A stretch of 40,441 bases of DNA from an uncultured Lachnospiraceae bacterium (GCA_902799015.1 CADBZI010000012.1:1-40441); one strand, 5' to 3'. Positions 9,385-17,821 are shown, counted from the first letter of the stretch. A program made the numbers and translations. The notes: generated by a model from the letters alone, not told the origin.

Positions 9385-10348
9385 TCCGATTTTAGTTAAG
9401 ACTCCGATCCAGAGACTGCCTTTGCCTGATGATACCCAGAACCGGTTCTGGATCAAGAGAGATGATCTTCTGCCGTTTTCCTTTGGGGGAAACAAGGTGA
9501 GGATTGCCGCATCCTTTTTGGAGGATTGTGTCAGCAGGGGATATGATGCTATGATTCTGTACGGCGACAGACGGTCGAACCTGTGCAGAGTGCTGTCCTC
9601 CATGTGTGCCGCATCCGGCATAGATGCTATTATGATTGAGACAAGTGAACACGAAGAGGATGCGGCGGTACCGTTTAATGAGAAGATGATCCGGTCTTTG
9701 GGAACGCGGATTCTTCCCTGTGAAAAGTCCGGAATCAAAGTTGCGGTAGAACGGGCGATGGACCTGCTTCGCCGGGAGGGGAAAAAACCGTACTACATTT
9801 ATGGGAACTCACTCGGAGAGGGAAATGAAGGAACTGCTGTTGACGCCTATGTCAGGGCTTGTCCGGAGATCCTTTCCTGGGAAGCGCAAAATGATATTTC
9901 ATTTGACTATGTGTTCACAGCATGCGGTACGGGAAGTACGCTGGCTGGCTTGACAGTTGGTATGCTGGAGCGTAAAAGTAAGGCATCCGTGATCGGAATC
10001 TCCATTTCCTCCAGAACGCCCGAACGCGCACAAAGCTGCCTGGACAGGGCTGCCCGCGCCTGGTATGAGAGGGAACACAAGGAGGCGCCCCGGGATCTGT
10101 CTTCGCATCTGCATCTTGAGACTGCGTATCATTGCGGGGGATATGGTGTAAAGGATCCAAGGGTCCTGGACTTGATCCGGACGGTTTTCCATGAGACATC
10201 TGTGCCATTGGATCCGACTTATACGGGAAAAGCGCTCAGGGGGATGCTGGATGATCTTGCGAAGAGACAGATCAGAGGAAAAAATATTCTGTTTCTCCAT
10301 ACGGGAGGGACCCCTCTGTTCTTTGACGATCTTGCAGCTGAATCATAA
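9377..10348 (+). CDS. PLP-dependent enzyme, D-cysteine desulfhydrase / ACC deaminase family
   Basis: A 323-residue cytoplasmic protein of the fold-type II tryptophan-synthase-beta-like family. F-G-G-N-K-V-R at 36-42 places the PLP Schiff-base lysine at Lys40. R-S-N-L-C-R near 66-71 matches the Ser-Asn segment in which ACC deaminases carry a catalytic Ser. A-C-G-T-G-S-T at 182-188 is the phosphate-binding loop, and D-P-T-Y-T-G-K lies near the C-terminus. Family members deaminate or eliminate from small amino acids such as D-cysteine or ACC, so it may make or remove an amino-acid building block. ATG 9377 is chosen over an upstream ATG at 9332 because it has a GGGGAAG site and alignable family start. 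Its place inside a glycosylation operon is unusual for this family. Confidence 0.82.
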   Translation: MIDPILVKTPIQRLPLPDDTQNRFWIKRDDLLPFSFGGNKVRIAASFLEDCVSRGYDAMILYGDRRSNLCRVLSSMCAASGIDAIMIETSEHEEDAAVPFNEKMIRSLGTRILPCEKSGIKVAVERAMDLLRREGKKPYYIYGNSLGEGNEGTAVDAYVRACPEILSWEAQNDISFDYVFTACGTGSTLAGLTVGMLERKSKASVIGISISSRTPERAQSCLDRAARAWYEREHKEAPRDLSSHLHLETAYHCGGYGVKDPRVLDLIRTVFHETSVPLDPTYTGKALRGMLDDLAKRQIRGKNILFLHTGGTPLFFDDLAAES

Positions 10349-10380
10349 TAGATGTGCTATGAAGTGACAGGAGTAGAGTC

Positions 10381-11322
10381 ATGCTGGTTTCAGTCGTAAT
10401 ACCATGTTACAATTCGGAGAAAACCATCCGCAAAGTCGTAGAATTGACGATGCAGGAATTTGAGACGATAGAAGGCTATGACGTGGAGTTTGTGCTGGTC
10501 AACGACAATTCACGGGACCAGACCTTTGAACAGATTCGCCTGCTGAGCGCGGAATACTCCAATGTGCACGGAATCAGTCTGATGCGCAATTTCGGACAGC
10601 ATAACGCCTTGATGTGTGCGATGAACTATACGCACGGGGATCTGATCATGGGAATGGACGATGATCTGCAGACACACCCTTCCCAGATCAGAAAGCTTTT
10701 GGAGAAGCAGCGTGAGGGGTATGACCTGGTTTACGGGGTGTATGAAAAGAGTGAGAATTCAACCGGGAAAAACCTGACCAGCTGGTTCAATAAAGTATCT
10801 TCCCGTATGCTGCTCGGCCGCCCGAAGGAGATCCGTTCCAGCAATTTCTGGCTGATCACAGACAAGGTGCGCGAAGAGGTCATCAAATACCGGAATTACA
10901 ACCCTTATGTAGACGGATTGTTTTTCCGGACAACCCATAATATCGGGAATGTCACGATCCAGCATCATAAGAGAGAGGTCGGATCGAGCAACTATACGCT
11001 GAGAAAGATGATGAAGCTGTGGATGGCATACTGGAATTACTCTGTACTTCCGCTCCGCGTGGCTTCCGTGCTGGGATCTGTCACGGCACTGATCGGATTC
11101 GCAGCCGCGATTGCCACCGTGATTCATAAACTGGCAGACCCGACAACGACAGTGGGATGGGCTTCCACGCTGAGCATTATGCTCATTTTCTTCGGATTCA
11201 CGCTTCTTGTGCTGGGGATTATAGGAGAGTACATCGGAGAGATCGTTCTGACGATGAATAATACCCCGCAGTTTGTGATTCGGGAAATGGTCAATGTGAA
11301 GGATGAGGACAGAATAAGTTGA
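10381..11322 (+). CDS. GtrB/CsbB-like family 2 glycosyltransferase (first copy)
   Basis: A 313-residue protein with an N-terminal GT-A domain and two C-terminal membrane helices (about 228-252 and 264-290), the layout of polyprenyl-phosphate glycosyltransferases such as GtrB, CsbB and ArnC. V-S-V-V-I-P-C-Y at the start and M-D-D-D at 92-95 are the nucleotide-sugar and metal-binding motifs. Such enzymes move a sugar from an NDP-sugar to undecaprenyl phosphate on the inner face of the membrane, making the donor for YfhO-type transferases. Its stop TGA overlaps the TTG start of the ATP-grasp gene. A paralogue lies at 13385 in the same arrangement. The sugar cannot be told from sequence. Confidence 0.87.
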   Translation: MLVSVVIPCYNSEKTIRKVVELTMQEFETIEGYDVEFVLVNDNSRDQTFEQIRLLSAEYSNVHGISLMRNFGQHNALMCAMNYTHGDLIMGMDDDLQTHPSQIRKLLEKQREGYDLVYGVYEKSENSTGKNLTSWFNKVSSRMLLGRPKEIRSSNFWLITDKVREEVIKYRNYNPYVDGLFFRTTHNIGNVTIQHHKREVGSSNYTLRKMMKLWMAYWNYSVLPLRVASVLGSVTALIGFAAAIATVIHKLADPTTTVGWASTLSIMLIFFGFTLLVLGIIGEYIGEIVLTMNNTPQFVIREMVNVKDEDRIS

Positions 11323-12530
11323 AAAAGATGATGATTCTCGGGGCAGGAATCTATCAGGTGCCCCTGATCCAATGTGCCCGGCGGATGGGCTTCGAAACAA
11401 TCGTAGTAAGCATCCCTGGCGTTTATCCCGGTTTTGAAATCGCGGACAGGGTATTAATGATTGATACAAGGGACAAGGAGCAGGTGCTGCGCGTGGCCAT
11501 GGAGGAACAGATCGATGGCATCTGTACGACGGGGACCGATGTTGCCGTCTCCTCGATCGGCTATGTCTGCGATAAGATGCATCTGGCCGGGATTCCCCAG
11601 CATGCTGCTGAACTGTTGTGCGACAAGGCCCGCATGAAGGAGGCTTTTCTGAAAGGCGGCGTCAGATGCGCGCAGGGAAGGCGGGTTTACAGCTATCCGG
11701 AAGCGGCTGCCTGTGCAAAAGAGCTCGGATATCCGGTGGCGGTCAAGCGGGTAGACAGCTCCGGAAGCCGCGGGATCACAATGGTGTATGAAGAAAAAGA
11801 CCTGGAGAGAGCATTTGAGCATGCCAGAGAAAGGTCAAATCAGCAATATGTACTGGTTGAGCGGATGCTGAAGGGCTGTGAGATCGGTGTGGACGGTTAT
11901 ATCCGGGATCACCGGATCGCTTTTCTGGCACCGCACACGAAGTTCGTCTATCGGGCAGAATACTCTACGGTACCGGTCGGACATGCATTCCCATGCAGTC
12001 TGTCTGCTGCGGTGCTTGATGATATCCGGGAGCAGATGCAGCGGGCGCTGGATGCTGTCGGGGCTGACAACTGCTGCTTCAACGCGGATGTTTTTATTGA
12101 CGGGGAGAAGTCCTATGTGATTGAAGTGGGAGGAAGATGCGGCGCGACCTGCATCCCGGAACTGATCTCTGTCTATTATGACTTCGACTATTATGAGGCC
12201 ATGCTTCTGGAGGCATCCGGCACACGGGCACATTTTCCCGAACAGGAAAAGGGAGTGCCCTGTATGGCTAAGCTCATGACCAGCCCGGTTGAGGGGACGA
12301 TTACAGGAATTGATGCGTCCGGACTGGAGGAAATGAAGAAGAGCGGGATTGACGTAATGATCGATCATCCGGTAGGCGCACATGTATTTGCGATGTCGGA
12401 TGGAACGGACCGGATCGGACACGTCCTGATGAAGACGGATCATGAGAAGACGCTGGATGCGGCAATGTCGCAGGCAAGACGCTGTGTGATGATCAACGGA
12501 AGGAACCTGGAGGAATTATGGAGAAACTGA
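11319..12530 (+). CDS. ATP-grasp ligase (first copy)
   Basis: A 403-residue ATP-grasp protein. The N-terminus has an I-L-G-A-G nucleotide-fold start. Y-P-V-A-V-K (Lys143) and the flexible loop S-S-G-S-R-G at 147-152 form the ATP site, with Glu181 and Glu188 following. The metal site is N-A-D near 255-257 and E-V-G-G-R at 269-273, where the usual E-x-N-x-R has Gly for Asn. ATP-grasp enzymes join a carboxylate to an amine or thiol through an acyl phosphate, so ligation of an amino acid or acid to a sugar or carrier is likely, with substrates unknown. The start is TTG at 11319 overlapping the previous stop, with GGATGAGGA about 9 bases upstream; an ATG at 11328 is an alternative. Confidence 0.82.
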   Translation: MKKMMILGAGIYQVPLIQCARRMGFETIVVSIPGVYPGFEIADRVLMIDTRDKEQVLRVAMEEQIDGICTTGTDVAVSSIGYVCDKMHLAGIPQHAAELLCDKARMKEAFLKGGVRCAQGRRVYSYPEAAACAKELGYPVAVKRVDSSGSRGITMVYEEKDLERAFEHARERSNQQYVLVERMLKGCEIGVDGYIRDHRIAFLAPHTKFVYRAEYSTVPVGHAFPCSLSAAVLDDIREQMQRALDAVGADNCCFNADVFIDGEKSYVIEVGGRCGATCIPELISVYYDFDYYEAMLLEASGTRAHFPEQEKGVPCMAKLMTSPVEGTITGIDASGLEEMKKSGIDVMIDHPVGAHVFAMSDGTDRIGHVLMKTDHEKTLDAAMSQARRCVMINGRNLEELWRN

Positions 12531-12868
12531 AAAAATACCTTCCGCTCCATCTCACAATCATGTTGTTTTCTCTCACAAGCGTTTTTTCAAAGGCTGCGAG
12601 CGGATACTACAATGCAGGAGGCTTGAAATCGCCGATGGTGTGGCTGTTTCTCTTCCTGATGATGCTGAATTGCGGGATCTATGCGATTGCCTGGCAGAAG
12701 GTGATACGCCATTTTGACCTGAATGTTGCTTACGCAAACCGGACAGTGTATCTTGTCTGGGTTCAGATCTGGGCGGTCATGATCTTCCGGGAGCATCTGT
12801 GTGCTTCCAATATCCTCGGATTGATCCTTGTGATGGCAGGCGTTTTGGTGGTGGTGTTTCATGAATAA
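12518..12868 (+). CDS. SMR/EamA-like four-helix membrane protein (flippase half A)
   Basis: A 116-residue protein made of four hydrophobic segments, the size and plan of small multidrug resistance (SMR) or single-domain EamA proteins and of the ArnE/ArnF lipid flippase subunits. It overlaps the ATP-grasp gene by 13 bases, has GGAGG before the ATG, and overlaps the next small gene by 8 bases. Translationally coupled tandem SMR genes normally form heterodimers. Given the flanking polyprenyl-phosphate glycosyltransferases, the likely job is flipping an undecaprenyl-phosphate-linked sugar across the membrane; drug export is the alternative. Confidence 0.78.
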   Translation: MEKLKKYLPLHLTIMLFSLTSVFSKAASGYYNAGGLKSPMVWLFLFLMMLNCGIYAIAWQKVIRHFDLNVAYANRTVYLVWVQIWAVMIFREHLCASNILGLILVMAGVLVVVFHE

Positions 12869-13205
12869 GTATGTTCTGCTGATGTTTGCGCTGACTTTTT
12901 TCTCGGCACTTTCCCAGCTGCTTTTAAAGCTCAGCGCGAATGAAACGCATAAGGGACGCTTCGGCGAATATCTCAACCGGAAAGTGATTACCGCATATCT
13001 CATATTTGCGGTGGTTTTGCTTCTGAATACCTATGCATATACCAAGGTGAACCTGAAGTACGGGCCGGTCATTGACACATTTACGTATGTGTTTGTGCTG
13101 CTTCTTTCGGTGCTTGTGCTGCGGGAGAAGGTCACAAAGTGGAAGCTGATCGGGAATCTGATGATCATTGCCGGGGTTGTGCTGTATTCGATGGAACCGT
13201 TCTGA
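12861..13205 (+). CDS. SMR/EamA-like four-helix membrane protein (flippase half B)
   Basis: A 114-residue, four-helix partner of the preceding gene. The last helix pair shows the EamA/SMR pattern: a charged L-R-E-K turn followed by K-L-I-G-N-L-M-I-I-A-G-V-V-L. The start lies inside the end of the first subunit gene. The two are similar in size but diverged, as in ArnE/ArnF. After this gene there is a gap of about 180 bases before the second glycosyltransferase, so the first transcription unit may end here. Confidence 0.78.
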   Translation: MNKYVLLMFALTFFSALSQLLLKLSANETHKGRFGEYLNRKVITAYLIFAVVLLLNTYAYTKVNLKYGPVIDTFTYVFVLLLSVLVLREKVTKWKLIGNLMIIAGVVLYSMEPF

Positions 13206-13352
13206 GAAAGAAACGACCAGCCCGGAGCAGAGGAAATGCCATGCCGGTGTGTGCAAATGGAATTATGGCACATAGTGTGTTAAGATAAGGAAACGGTCCG
13301 AGGCAGAGGAAAACGGGCTGTTGACGAAGAAAGACAGAAGAAGGAGAACTGA

Positions 13353-13374
13353 CGCCGCGATTGAAGACGCGGCG
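13353..13374 (+). other. GC-rich hairpin just before the second glycosyltransferase start
   Basis: CGCCGCG (13353-13359) and CGCGGCG (13368-13374) are exact inverse complements with an 8-base loop. The right arm ends 10 bases before the ATG at 13385 and would cover the GGCGGGA ribosome-site region, so it could reduce initiation there. A TTG at 13361 lies in the loop and is an alternative, less likely start. Confidence 0.4.
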
Positions 13375-13384
13375 GGATGTGTCT

Positions 13385-14389
13385 ATGCTGTATAGTGTGA
13401 TTATACCCTGTTACAAGTCATCCCGGACAATCAGAGGGGTTGTCGAGGAGACGATGCAGAAATTTGAAGAGATGAACCGCGGTCAGGTGGAGTTTGTTCT
13501 GGTGGATGACTGCAGCCCGGACGAAGGAGCAACGGTCACAGAGCTCAGGCATCTGGTAGAGGAGTATCCCTGTGTCCGCGTGGTTGAGCTGGCAAAAAAC
13601 AGCGGTCAGCACAATGCGCAGATGGCCGCGCTGAACTATGCGAAGGGTGATTTTATCATCTCAATGGATGATGACGGGCAGACCAGTCCGACACAGCTGG
13701 AAAAGCTCCTGGATGAGATTCAGAAGGGCTATGACATTGTATACGCTTATTATCCGCATAAGCAGCATTCCGGCGGGAGGAATCTCGGCAGTAAGTTCAA
13801 CCAGTGGTCGATGAATGTCCTGATCGGGAAGCCGAAGGATATGAAGACCAGCTCCTTCTGGGTAATCCGGCGGTTTGTCCGGGATTACGCGATCCAGTAC
13901 AGGAGCTCTTATACGCATATACAGGGTGTTTTTCTCAGGGTGACGCGCAATATCAGCAGTGTACCTGTGGAGCATTTTCAGAGACAGGTCGGTCAGAGCG
14001 GATATACCTTCAAAAAGCTGGTGCAGCTGTGGGCGAATATCATCGGATTCTCTACGGTTCCGCTCCGCCTGGCGACGATCCTGGGGAATATTTTCGCGCT
14101 GACAGGACTGATCGGGATTATCGCGGTTGTGATCCGGAAGATTATCCGTCCTGTGACGGCGATCGGCTGGCCGAGCCTGATGGTTTCCATCTTCTTCTTC
14201 TCCGGTCTGATTCTGATCTTTATGGGGCTGATCGGTGAGTATATCGGACGAATCTTTCTTGGAATGAGCAATAACCCGCAGTACGTGGTGCGCAGAATTG
14301 ATGAGCATGGGAGCATACCGGATCTGAAGGATGGATCCGGAGAGATTCCTTACGAATCCTGCGGGGAAAACAAAGGAGGTACGGCATGA
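13385..14389 (+). CDS. GtrB/CsbB-like family 2 glycosyltransferase (second copy)
   Basis: About 334 residues with the same layout as the first copy: GT-A domain starting Y-S-V-I-I-P-C-Y, metal motif M-D-D-D-G-Q, then two C-terminal helices ending in I-G-E-Y-I-G-R-I and N-N-P-Q-Y-V-V-R. It would load a sugar onto undecaprenyl phosphate. ATG 13385 is chosen because it aligns with the start of the first copy; a TTG at 13361 would add eight residues. The tail after the last helix is longer than in the first copy. The stop overlaps the next ATP-grasp start as ATGA. Confidence 0.87.
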   Translation: MLYSVIIPCYKSSRTIRGVVEETMQKFEEMNRGQVEFVLVDDCSPDEGATVTELRHLVEEYPCVRVVELAKNSGQHNAQMAALNYAKGDFIISMDDDGQTSPTQLEKLLDEIQKGYDIVYAYYPHKQHSGGRNLGSKFNQWSMNVLIGKPKDMKTSSFWVIRRFVRDYAIQYRSSYTHIQGVFLRVTRNISSVPVEHFQRQVGQSGYTFKKLVQLWANIIGFSTVPLRLATILGNIFALTGLIGIIAVVIRKIIRPVTAIGWPSLMVSIFFFSGLILIFMGLIGEYIGRIFLGMSNNPQYVVRRIDEHGSIPDLKDGSGEIPYESCGENKGGTA

Positions 14390-15564
14390 AGACTTTGATG
14401 ATCATGGGGGCGGGAATCTATCAGGTTCCGCTGATCAAGACGGCGAAGCGGATGGGCATTCATACCATAGCGGTTTCCATTCCCGGGAAATATCCGGGAT
14501 TCGCTTATGCGGATGAGGTACTTCATATCAATACAGTGGATTCCGGTGCGGTTCTTGCAGCGGCGCGCGAGAAAAAGATCGATGGGATCTGCACAGCCGG
14601 TACGGACGTTGCTGTCATGACAATCGGCAGGGTCAATGATGCGCTGGGATTGTCCGGCATTTCCTACGAGGCCGCCAGGCTGGCATGCGACAAAGTGCAG
14701 ATGAAGGAATGCTATGAAGCGAACGGCGTCCGCACGGCCCGCTACCGGAAGGTGTATTTCAATGAAAATGTCAATAAAAAGATTACAGGCCTGAATTATC
14801 CGCTGATCGTCAAGATTGTGGATTCTTCCGGAAGCCGCGGCATTACACGGGTGGATACGCCGGAGGAGCTGCCGGATGCGATCCGGAACGCGCAGTCCTA
14901 TACCCGCAAGGATTATTACATTGTGGAGGAGTTTATCGTTGGCCGGGAGTTCGGCGCCCAGGCATTTATGATGGACGGGAAGGTACAGTTTATTCTTCCG
15001 CACGGAGATTACATCTTCATGGGAAGCACCGGTGTGCCGGCAGGTCATTTTGCTCCTTATGAGCTGAGTGAGGAGCAGCTGCAGGACTGCTATGAGACGA
15101 CCGAGAAGGCATTGAAGGCCATGCATCTGGACAATTGTGCCTGCAACTGTGACTTCATCATGCGGGACGGAAAAACGTATGTGCTGGAGATCGGAGGACG
15201 GTCCGGCGCGACATGTCTTGCAGAGCTGGTAGCCATCTATTACGGATTTGATTACTACGAGAAGATCATTCAGGTTGCGCTCGGAGAGAAGCCGGACTTC
15301 CCGACCAGCCTGCATGTGCCGAACGCGTCGAAACTTTTGATGAGCGACAGGGATGGTGAGATTATCGCGATGGCGAACCGGAACCCGAAGTCCGATCCGA
15401 ACCTGTATGAGGTGATGTTCGATTATACCGTCGGAGACTACGTCAAAAAGTTCCATGTGGGGCCCAACCGGATTGGCCATGTGATTACAAAGGGAAATAC
15501 TCTTGCGGAAGCAACTGCCGCCCTGGACCGCGCATTGAAGAATATTTCCATTGAGGTGGTGTGA
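14386..15564 (+). CDS. ATP-grasp ligase (second copy)
   Basis: A 392-residue paralogue of the ligase at 11319, sharing the M-G-A-G-I-Y-Q-V-P-L-I-K start, the T-D-V-A-V segment, Y-P-L-I-V-K with the S-S-G-S-R-G loop, and the metal motif E-I-G-G-R-S-G-A-T (again Gly where Asn is usual). It probably catalyses an ATP-dependent carboxylate-amine ligation on a related but different substrate. It starts inside the stop of the preceding glycosyltransferase, with AAAGGAGG upstream. The repeated glycosyltransferase plus ATP-grasp order suggests that each ligase works with its own glycosyltransferase. Confidence 0.82.
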   Translation: MKTLMIMGAGIYQVPLIKTAKRMGIHTIAVSIPGKYPGFAYADEVLHINTVDSGAVLAAAREKKIDGICTAGTDVAVMTIGRVNDALGLSGISYEAARLACDKVQMKECYEANGVRTARYRKVYFNENVNKKITGLNYPLIVKIVDSSGSRGITRVDTPEELPDAIRNAQSYTRKDYYIVEEFIVGREFGAQAFMMDGKVQFILPHGDYIFMGSTGVPAGHFAPYELSEEQLQDCYETTEKALKAMHLDNCACNCDFIMRDGKTYVLEIGGRSGATCLAELVAIYYGFDYYEKIIQVALGEKPDFPTSLHVPNASKLLMSDRDGEIIAMANRNPKSDPNLYEVMFDYTVGDYVKKFHVGPNRIGHVITKGNTLAEATAALDRALKNISIEVV

Positions 15565-15657
15565 GAAGCGGACGGAGAATCGAATTTGTCCGAAACCGGA
15601 AGGGTTCCATGCACACCAGATGGAGTGTCCGGAAAAATGCAGGATAGGTGTACAGAG

Positions 15658-16947
15658 ATGAAAGAAAAGATACAGAAGAAACTAATGAATGGCTATCTTC
15701 TGGCAGATCTGCCGAAGATGGCCTGGCAGATTCCGAAGAATTTCTCGAAGGTGATGCAGGTGCAGAACCAGCGGGTACAGGCACTGGCAAAGCGTGCCTG
15801 GGAAATTCCGTTCTACCGGGAACGATTCGAAAAAGCAGGTGTGCGGCCGGAGGATATCCGCACAGGAGATGATCTGACCAAACTGCCGGTCCTGACAAAG
15901 AACGAATTGCGTGAGTGGATGGGATCTTTGAAAGATCTTCCGGAATACCAGGACTGGATCTGCGATACGACATCCGGATCTACAGGAAAGCCGGTGTCTA
16001 TTCTGTTCTCCCCCAGGGAGAAGGCCTACATGAAGGCAAACTGGTATCGTGTCATGCTTTGCTGCGGATATCATCCGCTGACCGGCAAGATGATGAGCCG
16101 TATCAATATGCATGACGTGAATCCGGGCGGACAGGATACTTTTCTTCAGAAGCTTGGATTGTTCCGCCATGAATTTGTTGATCAGTACGCGCCGGAGGAA
16201 GAGGTAATCGACCGGATCAATGCGTATGAACCGGACTGGCTTTACATGAATAAGACGGAGCTGATGCGGCTGGTCCTGTACGCGAAACGTACCGGGAAGA
16301 AGATCTTCCATCCGAAATTCTATGATCCGATCTCGGAGAAAGTGACCGAAAATGACCGCGCTCTGTTTATCGAACAGTTAGGACCGGGGATCATTGATTC
16401 CTACGGAACGGCCGAAACCGGCGCGTGTATGCTGCGGCTTCCGGGCAAAGACTACTATGTGGTGCACAACGACTCCTTTGTGGTCAATGTGGTGGATGAT
16501 GACGGGCATCTGACCAGACAGGGGCGTGTGATTATCACACCTTTGTATAAAACGGATCTGCCGCTGATTAATTATGAGGTCGGGGACCGCGCCGTGATGC
16601 GTACCTCCCAGGGCGTGCATTTTATTACCGATATGGAAGGCCGCCTGAACGATTACTTCCGGTATGAGGACGGCAGAGTCACGAGCTTCTTTGAGGTGAC
16701 GCCGGTGATTGCGCATTGTCCGGACATTCTTCAGATCCGGTTTATCCAGAAGAGCTGGGATCTGATTCATGTGCAGATTGTGAGGGATGAGCAGGCAAAG
16801 ATGACAGCCCCTGAGCTGGAGGAATACCTGACATCTTCTCTCAATCAGATTTTTAAGAAGCCATTCCGGTTTGAGTATGAGTGGATGAAGGTAATACCTC
16901 CTGATGAGAATGGGAAGCTGCGCATGATTGTGTGTGAGGTAGCATAA
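15658..16947 (+). CDS. CapK / phenylacetate-CoA-ligase-like adenylate-forming enzyme
   Basis: About 429 residues of the acyl-adenylate-forming superfamily. T-T-S-G-S-T-G-K-P at 104-112 is the AMP-binding P-loop, and S-Y-G-T-A-E-T-G at 248-255 matches the A5-type motif. The protein is shorter than full acyl-CoA synthetases and resembles the CapK group found in capsule and polysaccharide loci, where it is thought to activate a carboxylate for attachment to a glycan. The frame is open from a TTG at 15586, and ATGs at 15637 and 15658 are possible; 15658 is chosen for its AGGTG site and family-like start. It comes 93 bases after the ATP-grasp gene in the same direction. Confidence 0.82.
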   Translation: MKEKIQKKLMNGYLLADLPKMAWQIPKNFSKVMQVQNQRVQALAKRAWEIPFYRERFEKAGVRPEDIRTGDDLTKLPVLTKNELREWMGSLKDLPEYQDWICDTTSGSTGKPVSILFSPREKAYMKANWYRVMLCCGYHPLTGKMMSRINMHDVNPGGQDTFLQKLGLFRHEFVDQYAPEEEVIDRINAYEPDWLYMNKTELMRLVLYAKRTGKKIFHPKFYDPISEKVTENDRALFIEQLGPGIIDSYGTAETGACMLRLPGKDYYVVHNDSFVVNVVDDDGHLTRQGRVIITPLYKTDLPLINYEVGDRAVMRTSQGVHFITDMEGRLNDYFRYEDGRVTSFFEVTPVIAHCPDILQIRFIQKSWDLIHVQIVRDEQAKMTAPELEEYLTSSLNQIFKKPFRFEYEWMKVIPPDENGKLRMIVCEVA

Positions 16948-16997
16948 AAGAGCAGAACGTATATCAGAAAGACAGAAAGATGGAGGATCCGGACAAA

Positions 16998-17729
16998 ATG
17001 AACAGAACCGGGAAGATCAGAAAAAGATTATTCACAGTGCTTCTTGCGGCAGCAATGAGCCTTGGCGCTTTTTTTCAGGCAGGAGCATCCGATGATGGCG
17101 TACATCTCGAAAAGGTGCATACGATTTACTGGAACGCGAAATTAAAAAAGAGCCTGAAGAGCGGGAAGGAAACACTGGTAAAGTCCGGTACGTCTGTTAT
17201 CGTCACAAAGCGGAATTACAAACGCGGGATAAGCCAGATTATGTATGGAGACGGGAAACTTGCAGATGTCAAGAACTCCTGGCTCTCCTACAAGTCAGAT
17301 TACACAACCATTCAGTCGGAAGGAGACTACAATATTGCGACGAAGGAGGCGTTTATCAACGGGAGCACTTCGGTGAAAGCGAAGGAGAAATACCTCGTCT
17401 GGATCAGCCTGGATAAACAAAGAGTAAATGTTTTCATTCCCTCCGGGAATGTCTGGAAGCTTCATCGTGTCTTCCGCTGTTCCTCGGGAAAAGCAAAGTC
17501 TCCGACGAAGATCGGATGGAAAAAGGTGGACTATAAGCGCTCACGATTCAGGGGACTGCGGTGGTACACAGAAGTCGCCGGAGGCGGAATGCACAGGTGG
17601 CCGGGCAAGATTAAGATCGCTACGCTCGGCAATCATGTTGCTTCGCATGGATGCATCAGGCTGTCCGAGAAGGATGCGCATGAGATCTATTCCATGATCC
17701 CCCTTAAAACAAGAGTGTTGGTATACTGA
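16998..17729 (+). CDS. L,D-transpeptidase (YkuD domain)
   Basis: A 243-residue exported protein: signal peptide (basic MNRTGKIRKR, hydrophobic run, cleavage near AGA at 28-30), a region of about 100 residues and a YkuD domain. His199 and S-H-G-C-I-R-L at 216-222 form a standard active site with Cys219 as nucleophile. It is a paralogue of the enzyme at 2860; both share GDYN-x-x-TKE-x-F-x-N and Y-L-x-W-x-S-L-D-K-Q-R segments. An upstream ATG at 16980 overlaps the GGAGGA ribosome site that serves 16998, so 16998 is preferred. The pair brackets the glycosylation locus. Confidence 0.88.
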   Translation: MNRTGKIRKRLFTVLLAAAMSLGAFFQAGASDDGVHLEKVHTIYWNAKLKKSLKSGKETLVKSGTSVIVTKRNYKRGISQIMYGDGKLADVKNSWLSYKSDYTTIQSEGDYNIATKEAFINGSTSVKAKEKYLVWISLDKQRVNVFIPSGNVWKLHRVFRCSSGKAKSPTKIGWKKVDYKRSRFRGLRWYTEVAGGGMHRWPGKIKIATLGNHVASHGCIRLSEKDAHEIYSMIPLKTRVLVY

Positions 17730-17821
17730 TTCAGGGTTACAGGTCAGGGTATGACTTGTAACGATTCAGGAATATGCCTGGCTCTTTTGCCATGCGGTTC
17801 ATGGTATTTGCGGTACAGATA

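Noticed and set aside
14350..15480. Minus-strand open frame (376 codons) opposite the second ATP-grasp gene
   Set aside because: The + strand protein has full ATP-grasp motifs and translational coupling to its neighbour; the antisense frame has no recognisable features.
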